Assembly: GCA_002803225.1 (NCBI GenBank)
Contig: NXFV01000277.1
Span: 1-64,000, forward strand
Reading direction: 5' to 3'
DNA length: 64,000 bases
From: Gamarada debralockiae
Lineage: Eukaryota; Ascomycota; Leotiomycetes; Helotiales; Hyphodiscaceae
Shown here one piece after another: positions 34,727-44,135 of the stretch. The position numbers and the translations under genes are program-made. The notes beneath the pieces were generated by a model. The model was not told the origin of the DNA, did no database searches, and worked only from the letters and a program-made list of their open reading frames with translations. Every line of letters begins with the position of its first letter. Position 1 is the stretch's first letter.

Positions 34727-34944
34727 TGTTGGGTTTTCTCAGGTTCCGGTTCAAATGCATATATTAACTTGACTGACTTTCTACTCTACAGGTTCTACGA
34801 CCCCTATATATACCCTATTTCCTTCACTACTAGAAGCTTCTAGCCTATACTACTAGGGTATGAGTCACTGTATTCGTAAGCTTCGCCACCCCTAATTGCC
34901 ACCACTATTGCCACCACTATATTAGTCTTAGGTATTTCCCAACA
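34727..34944 (-). repeat. 5' LTR
   Basis: 218 bp, identical by eye to 33452-33669; upstream copy with respect to gag. Expected to carry the promoter (TATATATAGGGG near 34801-34812, minus strand). Confidence 0.95.
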
Positions 34945-34949
34945 TACAT
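34945..34949. repeat. Target site duplication, right copy
   Basis: TACAT directly after the right LTR, matching 33447-33451. A 5 bp duplication is usual for LTR retrotransposon integrase. Confidence 0.9.
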
Positions 34950-35558
34950 CCTCTGTTCTTGTCGTTTTCCTTTTAGCTCCCCAGGACATGCGGGATGCGA
35001 CATTAAACTCATCTAAGTGCTGGCCGTCCTCGAGGACTCTCCGATTGATTCCCATGATGTCGGAGATGATTTCTATAAGGCTCAGCCTGGTACCAATTTC
35101 GGTCCAGTCGTAGGCATAGAATTCAACCACGGTTGGGGCGATAAGCTCTTGCAGAGTCCATCCTCTCGTAAACCACCTGCTTTTGTAGATCTTCCACAAA
35201 AGCTTTGGCGACACACCCCAAGACACTTCCATTTCACATCTTCCAGATAAGCGTAACAGATTTGCGACTCTGCATACCATCGGTACATCGAGTTGATAGC
35301 TTCAGACAGCTCGGCGCTGCTCGACTGGTCAATGCAGCAAGTATCAATCCAGACCCACTCGAAGCCGTCCGCTTGTGCTTTCTTGCAGCATTGTGCCACT
35401 TTCCCAAAACCCCACTTTCTCTTCGCTTGTGTAAGGTTGTGAATGTCCTGGAAAGTGACTTCTTCCTTTTCCCAAGTGTGTGAAAGTATCACATACTTCG
35501 GGACGCCATCCCCAACAAACTCCTTCAAGCGTAAAGAAGCAGAGTTCAAGAGCCGCAT

Positions 35559-36715
35559 TGCGACCCTGCACTCGATTTGGCGTTTCGCCTTGCTTGACTA
35601 GGCTAATCTATCAGGATGGTCTGCGTGGCGTGAATGATGCGCCGTAGGGAAACAAATATAGATATTATCCGAAATCCGAGGAAGGAGATTCAGTTTCTGA
35701 CCGCTCAAATGGGGAAGTGGGAAGGTGGAAGAAGGGATATGGTATAGGTATTATTGTCCGGACTTGTAGCCCGGGTGAGGTGTCTCAGCCGCACGGCCTT
35801 CCCTCATCGCGACGTGCTTCTTACTTCGTGCCAGGGGTAATAAGGCCAAAATCTCCACGGAGCACCTTAAACTTAAGTAGGTAATAATTGACAGAGTATG
35901 GAACCCTGATTGGACAATTTCCCCTGCAACTGAAGAAGTCTTTAGAAGATTTGACAGGACATAATACCAAACCCCGAGTACCAAAGTACCTCTTAATTAG
36001 GTAGTGCGCTCGTCAAGAGAGCAATCTATGGTGGTGCAGGACAGAGGACCTAAGTTATGTTATACCGCCTTTATTCTGCCACCAATCAAATCATTCTGCT
36101 CATACAAAATAATCCCTGCGAGCGAAGGCGGTGTAACATAACTTAGGTCCTGCACCACCCGTTAATGAATAACCCATGGAATACAACACTATCACGTGAA
36201 GGCAATGGTCTACACCATTTCCACAACGGGCTCTCTTTTTATTTACAGATTAATAGTTCTATTCTAGCAGTAAAGTTCTACGCGTTCTTATCTTCAAATG
36301 AATCGATTATACTGTTCTGGCTAGTGCCCCCGCTCTTTATATCAGTACCCTCTTACGTGGAATGGGCATCGTACGGCAATGTGTATCTCTTGCCACGAGC
36401 GCTGGAATCTAGCCTATCCCAGAAGCAAGAGAATGAGTCCACAAGTCAGTCTGCTCGAGCGGGAAGGGTCCGCAAGCCGGTCTGCGGACCTATTTACGGG
36501 CCAGGCGCGCGAGCAGGAGGACTCCACTGAAAAAACAGTTGCATTGCATTCGACGAGTATCTAGCTGTCTCAACCAAGTTAGGTAACAGAATCACCATCC
36601 CAGAGGCCTTTCAGTCCAATTGGGCTGCCCTCAATACAATCATTCAATCCCAGTCAACGATCGCTATTCCAGTATCATCATGGCCACCCTCCAAACCTTC
36701 ATTTGGAATCAACGA
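35559..36715. other. Intergenic with MITE
   Basis: Upstream flank of the HET gene, a short inverted-repeat element at 36030-36159 and the 3' flank of the next gene. No gene recognised. Confidence 0.45.
36030..36159. mobile_element. Short MITE-like inverted-repeat element, 130 bp
   Basis: The left arm 36030-36072 and right arm 36125-36159 are inverted copies: GGTGGTGCAGGACCTAAG then TTATGTTA(C/T)ACCGCCTT. The left arm carries a 7 bp duplication. The core is only 52 bp. No clear target duplication was found and no ORF fits inside. Confidence 0.65.
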
Positions 36716-38344
36716 TTAACGGCCTCGAACGCACAACTCCATCTGCATTGGCACACCTCTAAATTCTTGTCCCTGCCAAAACCCAAAACAGGACCGTGTT
36801 TGACTCTCACCTTGCTTCGACCCCTCGAACACAACAAAGTACCCCGTCTCATCAGCGCGCACATGGTTGGGAGCAAAACCACCAGTCTTGAGCATTCGCT
36901 CCATCTCCTGGACGTATGCTGATCGGACTCGAATGTTTGTGCCGGAGACGAAGATATAAGGGTTGTTACTTAATGGGCGGCGGATTGGCTCAGTCTCGAT
37001 GAGTGATTCAGCTCGGGGACCGCGAGGAACGTCGGCGAAGCCGTTGTTGTTGAAAGCTCGGGAGTCGATACTGACAGTACGTGAGCGCTTATCGGAGGAA
37101 GACGTAGCTAGGGTAGAATCGCTGACTTTGCGCTTTGGGGTGGAGTTAGTTGAAGACAAGACGGTCGGCAATGAGTGGTTTGAGTGGCGTTGTGTCTCTC
37201 GATCGCGAGGTGGCTCTCGATCTATGAGATGTTCACTGCCTCTGACCAGCTCTTTACCTCTGGGCGCTTCTCGACCTCGGATCTCGTCATTTGGGCTGGG
37301 TCGTGGAAGCGGGACCTGGGAGAATTGCCTCCGGGGGATTGTGCGATTGACCTTGTGTGGAGCAAAGTCAGAGGCGCGGACTGGGAGACCTCTGCGTGCC
37401 TTGAGTTCCTGAATCGTTGGGTCAGTTGAATAATTCAAGGGCAGCCTTCTTTGCTGCTTCCCAGAAAAAGTGCTGCACTTACCTTGAGCTGATTGAGAGC
37501 CGGACCAAAGATCTGGTGCTTGCGGTGACGTTCTGCAACCTCCGCGTTGACCTCCTTCAACTTATCTTCTTTCTCAGTTCGTGCCTTGGCCATTTCCATA
37601 TTATGCTTCTTCGTGGCTTTATCCTTAAGTGCAGTAGCCTTGTCAAAATCCGCGTTCCGCTTCTTGAGTGATTCCTGGTATTTGAGCTTTGCGGGCTTCA
37701 GTAATCGCTCAATCTTTGGAAGATTCAATTCCTCGAATGACTCACCTCATGCTCGGCGTGAATATTTGCTTTCTTTTGAACACCGTTGAAATCTAGATCG
37801 AAGGGTAGGTAGTTATTGCGGCAGAGTTCCTCTAAGGCAGGTTCGCTCAGATCGGAGAGACTACCTTCTTGGCTTGTGTCTAGTTCATGGAGAGGTTTCA
37901 TAGGGTTATCTGAAAATCGACGACCGGAAGGTTGAGCAAAATCTCTCAATTCATTAGAATGATTGCGAATGTTGTCAGATAGGCGCTCGCTACTCATTCG
38001 GCCTTGGTCTTCCGCATTGTCGCGGCCGCGATAAGTGAAGGTTTGAGGACACTCAGGGCGACTGTGAAAAGTTCGGTGTCAGTAATCGCCCAAAAGAAGT
38101 GAAAAATAGGACTCAAGCGGCTTGGATGAGACCCCAACTCCCTCCGAAGAGAAAGACTGGGGAGTAGAGTTCATGAATCAGGTCAGGATCTTGGAAGTTT
38201 TGCTCCCAGAATTACTTACCGAGCTTGCTTCCTGTCATCCTCCTCGAGACGGTCAATCAACTCAGCCTTGAGACCCGTGGTGGGAAGTTTGCGCTCCTTG
38301 AGCTTCACTTCCAGAACCTCTCGAGTGTAGTTCTTGTAATACAT
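36716..38344 (-). CDS. SAP / coiled-coil / RRM-like protein, intact copy
   Basis: Four exons: 38344-38220, 38061-37746, 37686-37483 and 37408-36716, giving 445 residues; introns of 158, 59 and 74 bp. Residues 5-40 are a SAP motif (VLEVKLKERKLPTTGLKAEL). Residues 100-130 hold a short helical motif LSDLSEPALEELCRNNYL, itself SAP-like. Exon 3 is a coiled coil (KATKKHNMEMAKARTEKEDK). Exon 4 starts basic and disordered with PKRKVSDSTLATSSSDKRSR, a nuclear-type signal, then ETEPIRRPL. The last 75 residues resemble an RRM: RNP2-like YIFVSG and RNP1-like TGYFVVF. SAP plus RRM is the layout of SAFB-type chromatin/RNA proteins. Nucleic-acid binding in the nucleus is inferred. Related to 38635-40325 and 44136-46172. 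Confidence 0.75.
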
Positions 38345-38634
38345 TGAGCGATTACGTTGGTGTCGTTTGCTGTGGCGGTGTTGTTGAAGGTATGAGGTTT
38401 ATGGTTGGAAGTTGAGACGAAGAAAGAATGGTCTTTTTAGCGAGGGCGGGAGTTGAAACTGATAGAATTTGTGATTGAAGGTGAAAAGAAGAGCGGGCAA
38501 GAAGTGATGGACTTGGCTGGACTGAAGAGGAGAGTTGCCATTAAGCGAGACAAAAGGGGTTCACAAATCATATCTTCAAGGTAAGGTCAGCGCAATTCGG
38601 TCTCTATTTCAATCGATCAAACCCGATCAACGAT

Positions 38635-40325
38635 TCATGTCTCAATAATACACTGCATCTCTTCTATTCTTTCCGTCGCCTCTATCCACAACAATTTCAA
38701 GTGGTCAAGCCCCTCTTCAACCCACCCCAATTCTCTCTCAAACATACGACTCCATACACATAACCACACCTGTAAACCTCTTCCCCTGGAACTTCCCAAA
38801 ACAATCTCTCGCTCTCCTTCCCATTCTTCGGAGTCATCAAAAGTAAGGAAATACCCCGTCTGATCGGCTCTTACCTGGACCGTTCCTCTAGGAAACCCGC
38901 CTTTTTTGAGCACCTTTTCCATATGGCGGATGTTCTCGCCAAGAATGACAATGCTGTGGGGCGAAGATATGAGGCTGACCTGTTGCTTGGGGCCGAATGG
39001 GGTTAGGCTCTATTAGCTGCTCGATGCGAGGGCCTCGAGGGCCATTTTTGAAGGCGGCCTCGGAGAGGTGGCGTGGGCGCTTGTCAGAAGAGGGACTAGT
39101 TGCTAATGTGGAGTCGCTCGATATACGCTTGAGAGTTCCTTCAAAGTCGCGGCGTTTCTTTGCGGCGGTGGAGGAACTTGTAGGGCTCTCTTCGAAGTCG
39201 GTGGTCTGTAGCCTCTGAGTGATTCGAAATTTGGGTTTGAGGAAGGCGGAACTGCTGGCAAGTAGGGAGACGATTCGCGTGGTGGCTGTCTGTCGGTTGG
39301 CTCGATTCTAGGATTAGGGCGCAAAGAGGACCATTGAAAAGATTACCTCCAAGGACGAAATATGTTCCGTGGGGCAAAATCGGACTCGTGGATTGAGAAT
39401 CCTTTGGCTGCCTTGAACGCTTAATGTATTGATGTTAGCATGGCGCTACAGCGGCTACCAATGATCCCCCTCGTAAGAAAAGCAGAGGATAGATCTGAGC
39501 GAGAGTTGAATGCAAAACGGAGATACTTGAGTCACTCCGTCAAAAAGAATGATTAATCAAAAAAAGTCTGCATGCTTACCTTGAGTCGGTTAAGAGCAGC
39601 ACCAAAGATCCTCTGCTTCTGCTGCCGATTCGCAGCGTCAACGTCGACCTCTTTCGACTTGGCCTCCTTCTCAGCTCTTGCTCTCACCATCTCCCGGGCG
39701 TGCTCCTCCTTTGCCTTGTTGATAGCTGCCTCACGTTTTCTAGCAGATTCTTTACATTTGAGTCCATACTCCGTATCGATATCTGCTCGTTTCTGTCCAG
39801 GATTCACGTTGGGAGCTACATAGTTATCGCGGCAGATCGCCAACAAAGTGCTCTTAGGGAGATCGGAAAGATACAATCCGTCACTTAGGCTAGGTTGAGC
39901 GATTGCATCGGCAGAGTCGCCAAAAGGTCGACTTCTATTTGGATTCGGTGCTCTGGGTCTGTTCCCAAGGTCGCTAGAAGCTCGGATTTTCTCGGAGAGG
40001 CTGTCACTTGAATCGTTGATTCTGTGTGATGAATTGGAAGCTGGTTGACCACCGCGCGAGGGGGTTTCTCGGAAGCAATGTTACTGTTGCCTGGATTGTT
40101 GAGTTCGCGTGAGGGATTAGAAGCAGGTTGGGCGTTGGGGTTATTCAGACTACGGAAGGGGGAGAACAACGGACGTGGGCGCGCGTCCGGGCGCGTGATG
40201 GAAGTTTCTGCTCTTGTCATACTCTTCAAGCCGCGCCACCAAGTCGGGCTTGTTCCCGGTTCTCGTGAGACCTGTTCCTCAAGCTTGGTCTTCAGGGCCG
40301 TAAGCGTGAAGTCATTGTAGTCCAT
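38635..40325 (-). pseudogene. SAP / coiled-coil / RRM-like paralogue, frameshifted
   Basis: Same layout as the neighbouring gene at 36716-38344. It starts MDYNDFTLTALKTKLEEQ, but the SAP motif continues only after a one-base shift at about 40270 (GLTRTGNKPDLVARLEE in the next frame). Later exons are recognisable: LSDLPKSTLLAICRDNYV, coiled coil KESARKREAAINKAKEEH, IFGAALNRLK, FSIHESDFAPRNIF, SDSTLATSPSSDKRPR and the RRM-like ADQTGYFLTFDD. A second shift falls near 38980 just before the RRM-like domain. The intron between the TEY/HE and LK(Y/C)(Q/K)ES positions is missing here, so coding runs through. Tandem duplication followed by decay is the simple reading; an assembly indel could mimic either shift. 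Confidence 0.7.
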
Positions 40326-40799
40326 GGTGAAATGAGGTTATTCGTTCTATCTTGTCGAGAGATTTAGAGGCTGTTGATGTTGATTAGTTGATGTGTTTTT
40401 CGAATGTTTTACAAGCTGGACCACTGGGTAAAATAAGGAGTACACAAAGCGAAAGGAAAGCTTAAACAATTGGCTCAAGAAGCTCCCAGAGGAGCTCCAA
40501 TATTCCACAGAGTTCCGCATTTTACTTTCACGGATCGCCAGTTACAAGGGCATAAACCTTGCGACTTTGGGAGAAGGATTAAGTGACTTTTTAAGTCGCT
40601 GCTCCTGAGGCAACAAGAAGGGGCCAGCGAGAACTTTTGTATGGTCACTTGATTGCGGAGAAGCAGTGATCTCAAAATAACAGATGCAGGGGATAAAAAA
40701 AAAAGTTTTATAGAGGACCTATGTGTACAAACAAGCAGCGTGCGATATTTCGCATCATACACTCTATGAACTCTCCATCTCCGCCCCAAGTCTACCCAC
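40326..40799. other. Intergenic, no gene recognised
   Basis: Holds the promoter of the broken paralogue and the 3' end of the beta-MPP gene. An A-run lies near 40698-40708. Confidence 0.5.
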
Positions 40800-42442
40800 C
40801 TATGCGTTTCTCGACATGTCATTGCGAATTCTGTTGTAGTCGAAGAGACCCTCAATGCTGCCGATCGCACTGACAGCCACATCTTGATCCCACAACTTCC
40901 GTTGAGCAAAGCTCATTACATCCTTCTCTGTGATGGCTCCGACGACACGCTCAATCTCCTCTGGACCCATGCGGCGACCGGTTGTGATGATTTGGCGTCC
41001 GATATCTTCGGCGACTGCGGTGGTACCGTCAAGGGAGAGCAGGATGGATGCCTTGAGTTGAGCCTTGGCGCGCTCAACTTCGGCCTCGGTGACGTTGTAT
41101 GATAAGCGGGACCATTCGCGGAGTGTGAAGTGGACGAGATCGTCGATACGGGTAAGCTTGTCGGTGACGAGGTAGATACCCCAGAGTCTGAAATTGTTAG
41201 CTTCTACCCTGTAAGTTCCTTGGGTGTACTCACCCAGTATCACTGTAACTTGTCGAAAAGCTCATGAAGCTGTTGGCCAAGTCATTCTTGTGGACGAAAC
41301 CGCTGAGCTTGCTGCCCATATGAGGAGCATTGCCCATCGCCTTATCCCAGTTACCAACAATAGCTTGTGTGACCAGAGCAGTGAAGTAGTCATCATCCTT
41401 CCAGCTAACACCCTCAACAGCGATCGCAATGTTGGCAGTTGGAATGGTATCATCACGGATTCGAACCTCAGAGCCGATGAAATCCGGCTTTCGCTTTTGT
41501 GCAGCAGCAACGGCCGACGCAGCACCAGTGTGAGGCTCGGTGGGGAGGTTAGCGAAGTGCTTCTCTGCGAGCTCAACGAGCTGCTCGTGGGGAACACCTC
41601 CAGCACCGACGAGAACCATGCGGTCAGCAGTGTAGTTTGTCTTGATGTAGTTGACCAAGTCATCTCTTTGGATGCTCTGGATGTTCTCAGCGGGTCCCAA
41701 AATCGTTCGTCCTAAAGGTTGTCCTTGGAAAGCAGTTGCGTGGAGATGATCAAAGACTACTTCCTCCAATTGCTTGTCAACCTCCTCCGATTCTCTCAAG
41801 ATAACATCACGTTCGCGCTCAATGGCTTGTGGTTCGAGCTTCGAGTTTTGGAGGATATCGGAGAGGATGTTCACAGTGGCGGGTACGTCGGCGTTGAAAG
41901 CCTTGGCGTAGTATACAGTGTTCTCACGCTGCGGATAATATTAGCATATTTCCAACAATTCCGACGCATCCCAACGTACAGATGTGTAGGCATTCAGGTG
42001 TCCACCCATATTCTCGATTTCGAGCTCCAATTGATGTTGTGTTCGATTGCTGGTACCCTGAAACTATTGTCAACTTCATGCGTGTGAAATTTCCATCCAA
42101 TTGAGGTATACCTTGAAGGCAAGATGTTCCAGGAAGTGAGCTGTGCCATTGGTCTTATCCGTCTCTGCCCGAGATCCTGCATCGATCCAAACACCGACCG
42201 TCGACGTCTGCGCCCATGGAGAATGTTCTGTAGCAATCTGCGTAATATTAGCATACCATGGGGGCAATTTATACCATTGTGGACCTTACAGTCAAGCCAT
42301 TGGATAGTGTTGTCGATTCCGTCTTCACACCATTCTTAGCCACCGGGGTCGCGAATCCCCTTCTCAACGGAGCTACAGCATTGAAGCCAGTTCGGCCACG
42401 CAGCCCCTGGGTGAAGTTCAGAGCTAACCGCCGGGACGCCAT
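40800..42442 (-). CDS. MAS1: Mitochondrial processing peptidase beta subunit
   Basis: Five exons: 42442-42290, 42237-42112, 42057-41980, 41928-41234 and 41187-40800, giving 479 residues; introns of 46-54 bp. The catalytic subunit of the matrix protease that removes presequences (M16 family). It also occurs as, or close to, the core I subunit of complex III in some fungi. The inverted zinc motif HFLEH is at residues 85-89 after GTA; downstream [14 protein letters not shown] supplies the distal Glu. The Arg-rich amphipathic N-terminus [20 protein letters not shown] is a mitochondrial presequence. The C-terminal half has the M16 repeat without the zinc site. Full length and conserved throughout. 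Divergent from SDH4 with 274 bp between starts. Confidence 0.95.
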
Positions 42443-42716
42443 GGAAATTGTGAGTGAGAGGTGGATGGGGAGGTGGAATTGAGATTCGATCTTGAAGGCC
42501 GAGATAGGTTGGACGATGGTCGTTCCTACAGATTTGTCGAAGCTCTAAAATCTTCAGCCAATCATCTCCATTAAAATAGGATTTGCTAAGAATTATTGGC
42601 ACGTGACTCTTAACCGAGGATCGTAGTTTCCGTTCCGGAAGTCAACGAGACGACGACATTTGGAAGCTTCAATCTGCAATTCAAAGCCAACACCGAACAA
42701 TTGTAGTACACTCATC
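42443..42716. promoter_or_regulatory. Shared divergent promoter, MAS1 / SDH4
   Basis: 274 bp separate the two start codons of divergently transcribed genes for mitochondrial proteins, so both promoters must lie here or overlap. No clear TATA box seen. Confidence 0.6.
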
Positions 42717-43415
42717 ATGGCTTCAATTGTTCGTCCAGCGCTTCTTAGGCAAACTTGTCTAGCTGCTGCTTCCAAGCGCACCTTCTCAACCAAGCTCTCC
42801 AGCTTCCCCACCATCAACAAGCCTACATCGTCCGTTATCTCAAGACAAGCTCGCAGCGCATTCGTGAAGGATGCTCTACCAGGATCGATGAGAGTTGCTG
42901 CGTTCCATGCAAGCGGAAGACGCTCAATTCTGCCTCCGTTACCTCGTAAGCGCCAACCACTTCCTATGGGCTGAGCTGAATGCTAACTCCTTGCAGAGAC
43001 CATTGACGGAACCGGTAAGAACTATCTACAATTGACAGTTGAGCTCCATTGACACTCTCTAGTAAATGACGCAGCTCCAGTTCCTCCCCCAAGTCCATCA
43101 CACGGCTCCTACCACTGGACCTTCGAACGTCTCATGTCCGCTGCTTTGATCCCACTCGTCATTGCACCATTCGCCTCCGGATCGTTGAACCCAATGACCG
43201 ATGCGATCCTTTGCGGGGCGATCCTCATCCATTCGCATATCGGCTTCGAGTCCTGCATCATCGATTACTTTCCCAGAAAGAGAGTACCGAAGACCAGGAA
43301 GCTGTTCGACTGGGGATTGAAGGCTGGGACTGTGGTGGTTGCGATTGGCTTGTACGAGTTTGAGACCAATGATGTTGGTTTGACGGAGGCTATACACAGG
43401 ATTTGGACTGCTTAG
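42717..43415 (+). CDS. SDH4: Succinate dehydrogenase membrane anchor subunit (CybS)
   Basis: Three exons: 42717-42945, 42997-43014 (an 18 bp micro-exon) and 43063-43415, giving 199 residues. Anchors complex II in the inner mitochondrial membrane and helps bind heme and ubiquinone. The N-terminus is a long Ser/Arg/Thr presequence (ALLRQTCLAAASKRTFSTKL). The membrane part has three hydrophobic segments. SYHWTFERLMSAALIPL starts the CybS domain and ILIHSHIGFESCIIDYFPRK carries the conserved His and the Asp-Tyr pair near the quinone site. The splice through the micro-exon restores PPLPQTIDGTVNDAAP. Several carboxamide fungicides act at this complex; no resistance inference is made. Confidence 0.92.
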
Positions 43416-44135
43416 GAGCTTTGTGGAAGAATGTATTTATTATTGACGAATCGATCAGAACAAACGAATAAGTCGGAATACTTCCTTACCCTGCATCATG
43501 AAGCAGCAATAGTGGTGCTTGATGTACATGCCTGAGTACAGACTATGGGTTCAAAACTGCCGATTCGATATGACTCCTTTACTTTCGATGACCCTTTTTA
43601 TCCCAGTGCTTGCTCTTTGGGTATTCAATCATGTCAAGTTGCCTCTTATTGCCGGAAACTTCTACATTCCTCATTGTAGCTCCTTGGTCTCTCTCTCTGT
43701 TTCTAGCAATGGGTTTCGATGGGAAGAAAAGAAGCCAGCCGGAAACAAGACTGCAGCGTTCTATGAGCGCGTGTTTCATTGCACCCAAAATCTGCACTCA
43801 ATCCATGCAGTCCGAACAAGTTTTCGCTTAGCCCCCATTCGTCCTATGTTTACAGACTTGTCCACCACAACTTAGCTTCCAGCTTGTCAACGCGCCCAAA
43901 AGAGACTGTGAGCTCAAAGACCGCCTAGAAATAGGTTGGTTCTTTTACCATCCGCGTTCTTTACGTCTTGTTCGTCTGATTATTTACCTTCCATCGCTCG
44001 CTTTTCAACCTACGTTGTCTGTTCAACTACCACGAACGTCACATCTCTATCGACTGCACGCTACTTGACTCAACACCGGTCAATGTAGACTCCTCCAAAA
44101 TCTAGAACTCTTTTTGAAGCTCAGGCGCGTTTGCC
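43416..44135. other. Intergenic, no gene recognised
   Basis: A 118-codon frame at 43519-43875 has no motif and overlaps others; not called. Pyrimidine-rich tracts at 43980-44060 suit a promoter for the next gene. Confidence 0.4.

Larger units (their letters stand above)
33452..34944 (-). mobile_element. Non-autonomous gag-only LTR element (TR-GAG-like, copia type)
   Basis: Two 218 bp LTRs, identical by eye, bound a 1,057 bp interior. LTR ends are TGTTGGG...CCCAACA. The interior, read on the minus strand, holds a primer site, a leader with 46 bp tandem repeats, one gag ORF and a polypurine tract. No protease, integrase, reverse transcriptase or RNase H is present, and there is no room for them: gag stops 28 bp before the 3' LTR. 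A 5 bp TSD, intact gag and identical LTRs point to a very recent insertion driven in trans by an autonomous copia relative. This architecture is that of TR-GAG elements described in plants. Confidence 0.93.
32139..35558 (-). pseudogene. HET-domain gene split by an LTR element
   Basis: Heterokaryon-incompatibility (HET, PF06985) type protein. The 5' part starts at 35558 with MRLLNSASL, YVILSHTWEKEEVTFQDI, WVWIDTCCIDQSSSAELSEAI and SRWFTRGWTLQELIAP, to TRTEDV at 34945. The 3' part resumes at 33451 with AYCLMGIFGVNMPLLYGEGG and runs to 32139. Between them lies the 1,493 bp element at 33452-34944. Counting one copy of the TACAT duplication, the frame crosses the junction without change. Independently, the frame shifts by one base near 35235 between YAYLEDVK and SPKLLWKIYKSRWF; the only possible intron there would be 35 nt, too short, so the gene may have been broken already. 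HET proteins trigger cell death on non-self recognition; this copy should be inactive. Confidence 0.9.

Noticed and set aside
35200..35240. A 35 nt GT-AG intron that would repair the HET frame
   Set aside because: Shorter than any other intron in the window (41 bp minimum), so a frameshift is the better reading.
36963..37412. 149-codon plus-strand ORF
   Set aside because: Shadow of exon 4 of the SAP/RRM-like gene, which is supported by paralogue similarity.
43519..43875. 118-codon plus-strand ORF after SDH4
   Set aside because: No motif, overlaps competing frames, lies in expected 3' flank.
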